From positions 1,512-9,040 of the forward strand of contig DJEG01000051.1 in NCBI GenBank assembly GCA_002431305.1: a stretch of 7,529 nt of DNA, given 5' to 3'. Position 1 is the stretch's first letter. Each line of letters opens with the position of its first letter. Position numbers and translations under genes: made by a program. Below are positions 6,818 through 7,529 of this stretch, piece after piece. The notes below the pieces were generated by a model. That model did not search any database and was not told the DNA's origin. It worked only from the letters and a program-made list of their open reading frames with translations. The DNA is from Ruminococcaceae bacterium UBA5904 (GTDB taxonomy: Bacteria > Bacillota > Clostridia > Oscillospirales > Acutalibacteraceae).

Positions 6818-7287
6818 AAGCGATACTCGGTATTGGAACGAATATAGGCGAGCGGGAGAAGAATATTTCGCTTGCGGTTAATTCTCTTTCGAGACTGCCC
6901 GATACCTCGGTCGAAAAAGTTTCTCCGATGTACGAAACGAAGCCGTGGGGTTACACACAGCAGGATAATTTTATAAATGTGTGTGTTATGGTCGAAACGT
7001 CTCTGTCGCCGAATGCGCTGCTCGGCGCATGTCTGGGAATCGAATCCGCAATGGGCAGACTTCGTCCGTTTAAGAATTCTCCGAGAATTATTGATATCGA
7101 TATCCTTTTGTATGAAGACGTTGAACTTGATACGAAAGAACTGAAAATTCCGCATCCGTTTATCAGAGAGCGCCCGTTCGTTCTCGTGCCGATGCATGAT
7201 ATTATATATAATAATAAATTCTTTTCATATGATATATCGGGTTCATATGAAAAATGCGACAAGTCAGAGATAATAAAAAGAATATAA
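6814..7287 (+). CDS. folK: 2-amino-4-hydroxy-6-hydroxymethyldihydropteridine pyrophosphokinase (HPPK)
   Basis: The enzyme transfers pyrophosphate from ATP to 6-hydroxymethyl-7,8-dihydropterin, making the substrate of FolP. The 157-residue length is typical. Motifs are LGIGTNIGEREKN (5-17), SPMYETKPWGYTQQDNFIN (37-55), E77, the R82/R84 pair in GRLRP, PRIIDIDILLY (90-100) with the magnesium-binding D94 and D96, and the ending block IPHPFIRERPFVLVPMHDI (112-130). The ATG lies inside the ATGA overlap with folB; GAGG (6802-6805) sits 8 bases upstream. Together the three genes cover dihydroneopterin to dihydropteroate. GTP cyclohydrolase, p-aminobenzoate genes and folC are not in this window. A terminator follows directly, so this is the last gene of the operon. 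Confidence 0.96.
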   Translation: MKAILGIGTNIGEREKNISLAVNSLSRLPDTSVEKVSPMYETKPWGYTQQDNFINVCVMVETSLSPNALLGACLGIESAMGRLRPFKNSPRIIDIDILLYEDVELDTKELKIPHPFIRERPFVLVPMHDIIYNNKFFSYDISGSYEKCDKSEIIKRI

Positions 7288-7333
7288 AAAAAAGTTTTTT
7301 CGTCCGCGAATCAAAAACGGACGATCTTTTTTT
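7287..7333 (+). terminator. Intrinsic terminator after folK
   Basis: A 7-bp stem pairs 7300-7306 (TCGTCCG) with 7318-7324 (CGGACGA), with an 11-base loop and a run of seven T at 7327-7333. An outer arm of A's plus G (7287-7294) is also perfectly complementary to CTTTTTTT (7326-7333), so an AT-rich lower stem can form. It starts at the folK stop codon and ends the folate operon. The complement of the A-run could make it work weakly in the other direction too, but no minus-strand gene is seen that would need it. Confidence 0.85.
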
Positions 7334-7393
7334 GATTTAAATCCATGAAAATAAGAATTTTTAATAAGCAAAATGAACAGTAAAAAAATGCAT

Positions 7394-7436
7394 TATATTG
7401 TGTGAAAACATCGATTCCTGTAGAAATCACAATATA
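7394..7436. repeat. 9-bp inverted repeat in the 3' intergenic region
   Basis: TATATTGTG (7394-7402) and its exact reverse complement CACAATATA (7428-7436) flank a 25-base centre. No T-run follows, so it is not a terminator. It could be a regulator site for the downstream gene or part of a leader RNA. The surrounding bases 7334-7514 contain no credible ORF on either strand and no tRNA-like cloverleaf that I could find. A direct repeat TATATAG (7433-7439, 7440-7446) overlaps the right arm. Confidence 0.5.
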
Positions 7437-7514
7437 TAGTATATAGCGAAATTGTCTCTAACAAGAAACTCCCGGGCGCGTTTGCGAAAGGTTAAGAAAT
7501 TAGATCAAAAGGTG

Positions 7515-7529
7515 TTGACAAGGCTAAAA
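7515..7529 (+). promoter_or_regulatory. Consensus -35 box of a promoter cut by the window edge
   Basis: A perfect TTGACA lies at 7515-7520, preceded by an A-rich stretch (about 7494-7510) that could act as an UP-like element. The -10 box would be expected about 17 bases further on, beyond the last base, so the promoter cannot be confirmed. The position after a terminator, in a non-coding gap, and the exact consensus favour a strong housekeeping promoter for a downstream + strand gene or RNA operon. Confidence 0.5.

Noticed and set aside
7345..7383. Small ORF of 12 codons (MKIRIFNKQNEQ) after the terminator
   Set aside because: It has no ribosome binding site, and such short frames are expected by chance in this AT-rich gap.

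Overview
The window reads left to right with every supported gene on the + strand. It has moderate GC, Shine-Dalgarno (SD) sites of the AGGAGG type, tight gene packing and a zinc-ribbon/kinase/PASTA protein. This fits a Gram-positive member of the Clostridia, probably a gut or anaerobic fibre-degrading lineage. That placement is inferred from protein style and operon layout, not from a search.

Positions 1-3401 look like the 3' part of a uronate and glycan catabolic operon. The window opens on the last codons of a gene whose C-terminus resembles mannonate dehydratase (UxuA). One base after its stop comes a KDPG/KHG aldolase (eda) with an extra C-terminal glyoxalase/VOC-type domain, then a large cytoplasmic family GH31 alpha-glycosidase. 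In the hexuronate pathway UxuA makes 2-keto-3-deoxygluconate, a kinase (not in the window) phosphorylates it, and Eda splits the product to pyruvate and glyceraldehyde-3-phosphate. The GH31 enzyme probably releases sugar from an imported oligosaccharide.

After a 65-bp AT-rich spacer, positions 3467-7287 form a second cluster of five tightly spaced or overlapping genes. The first encodes a single-pass membrane protein with a zinc ribbon, a protein-kinase fold and two external PASTA domains. Every catalytic signature of the kinase fold is altered (glycine loop, beta3 Lys, HRD, DFG), so it is a predicted pseudokinase. The second encodes a short membrane-anchored ComEA-like helix-hairpin-helix protein. 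The last three, folP, folB and folK, carry out consecutive or linked steps of dihydrofolate synthesis, in the order also known from Bacillus (sul-folB-folK).

An intrinsic terminator follows folK at once. The remaining ~195 bases hold no credible gene. They contain a 9-bp inverted repeat, a short tandem repeat and, at the right edge, a consensus TTGACA box that probably belongs to a promoter for whatever lies downstream. The most unusual items are the PASTA pseudokinase, its pairing with the ComEA-like protein ahead of folate genes, the aldolase-VOC fusion and the atypical GH31 nucleophile motif.
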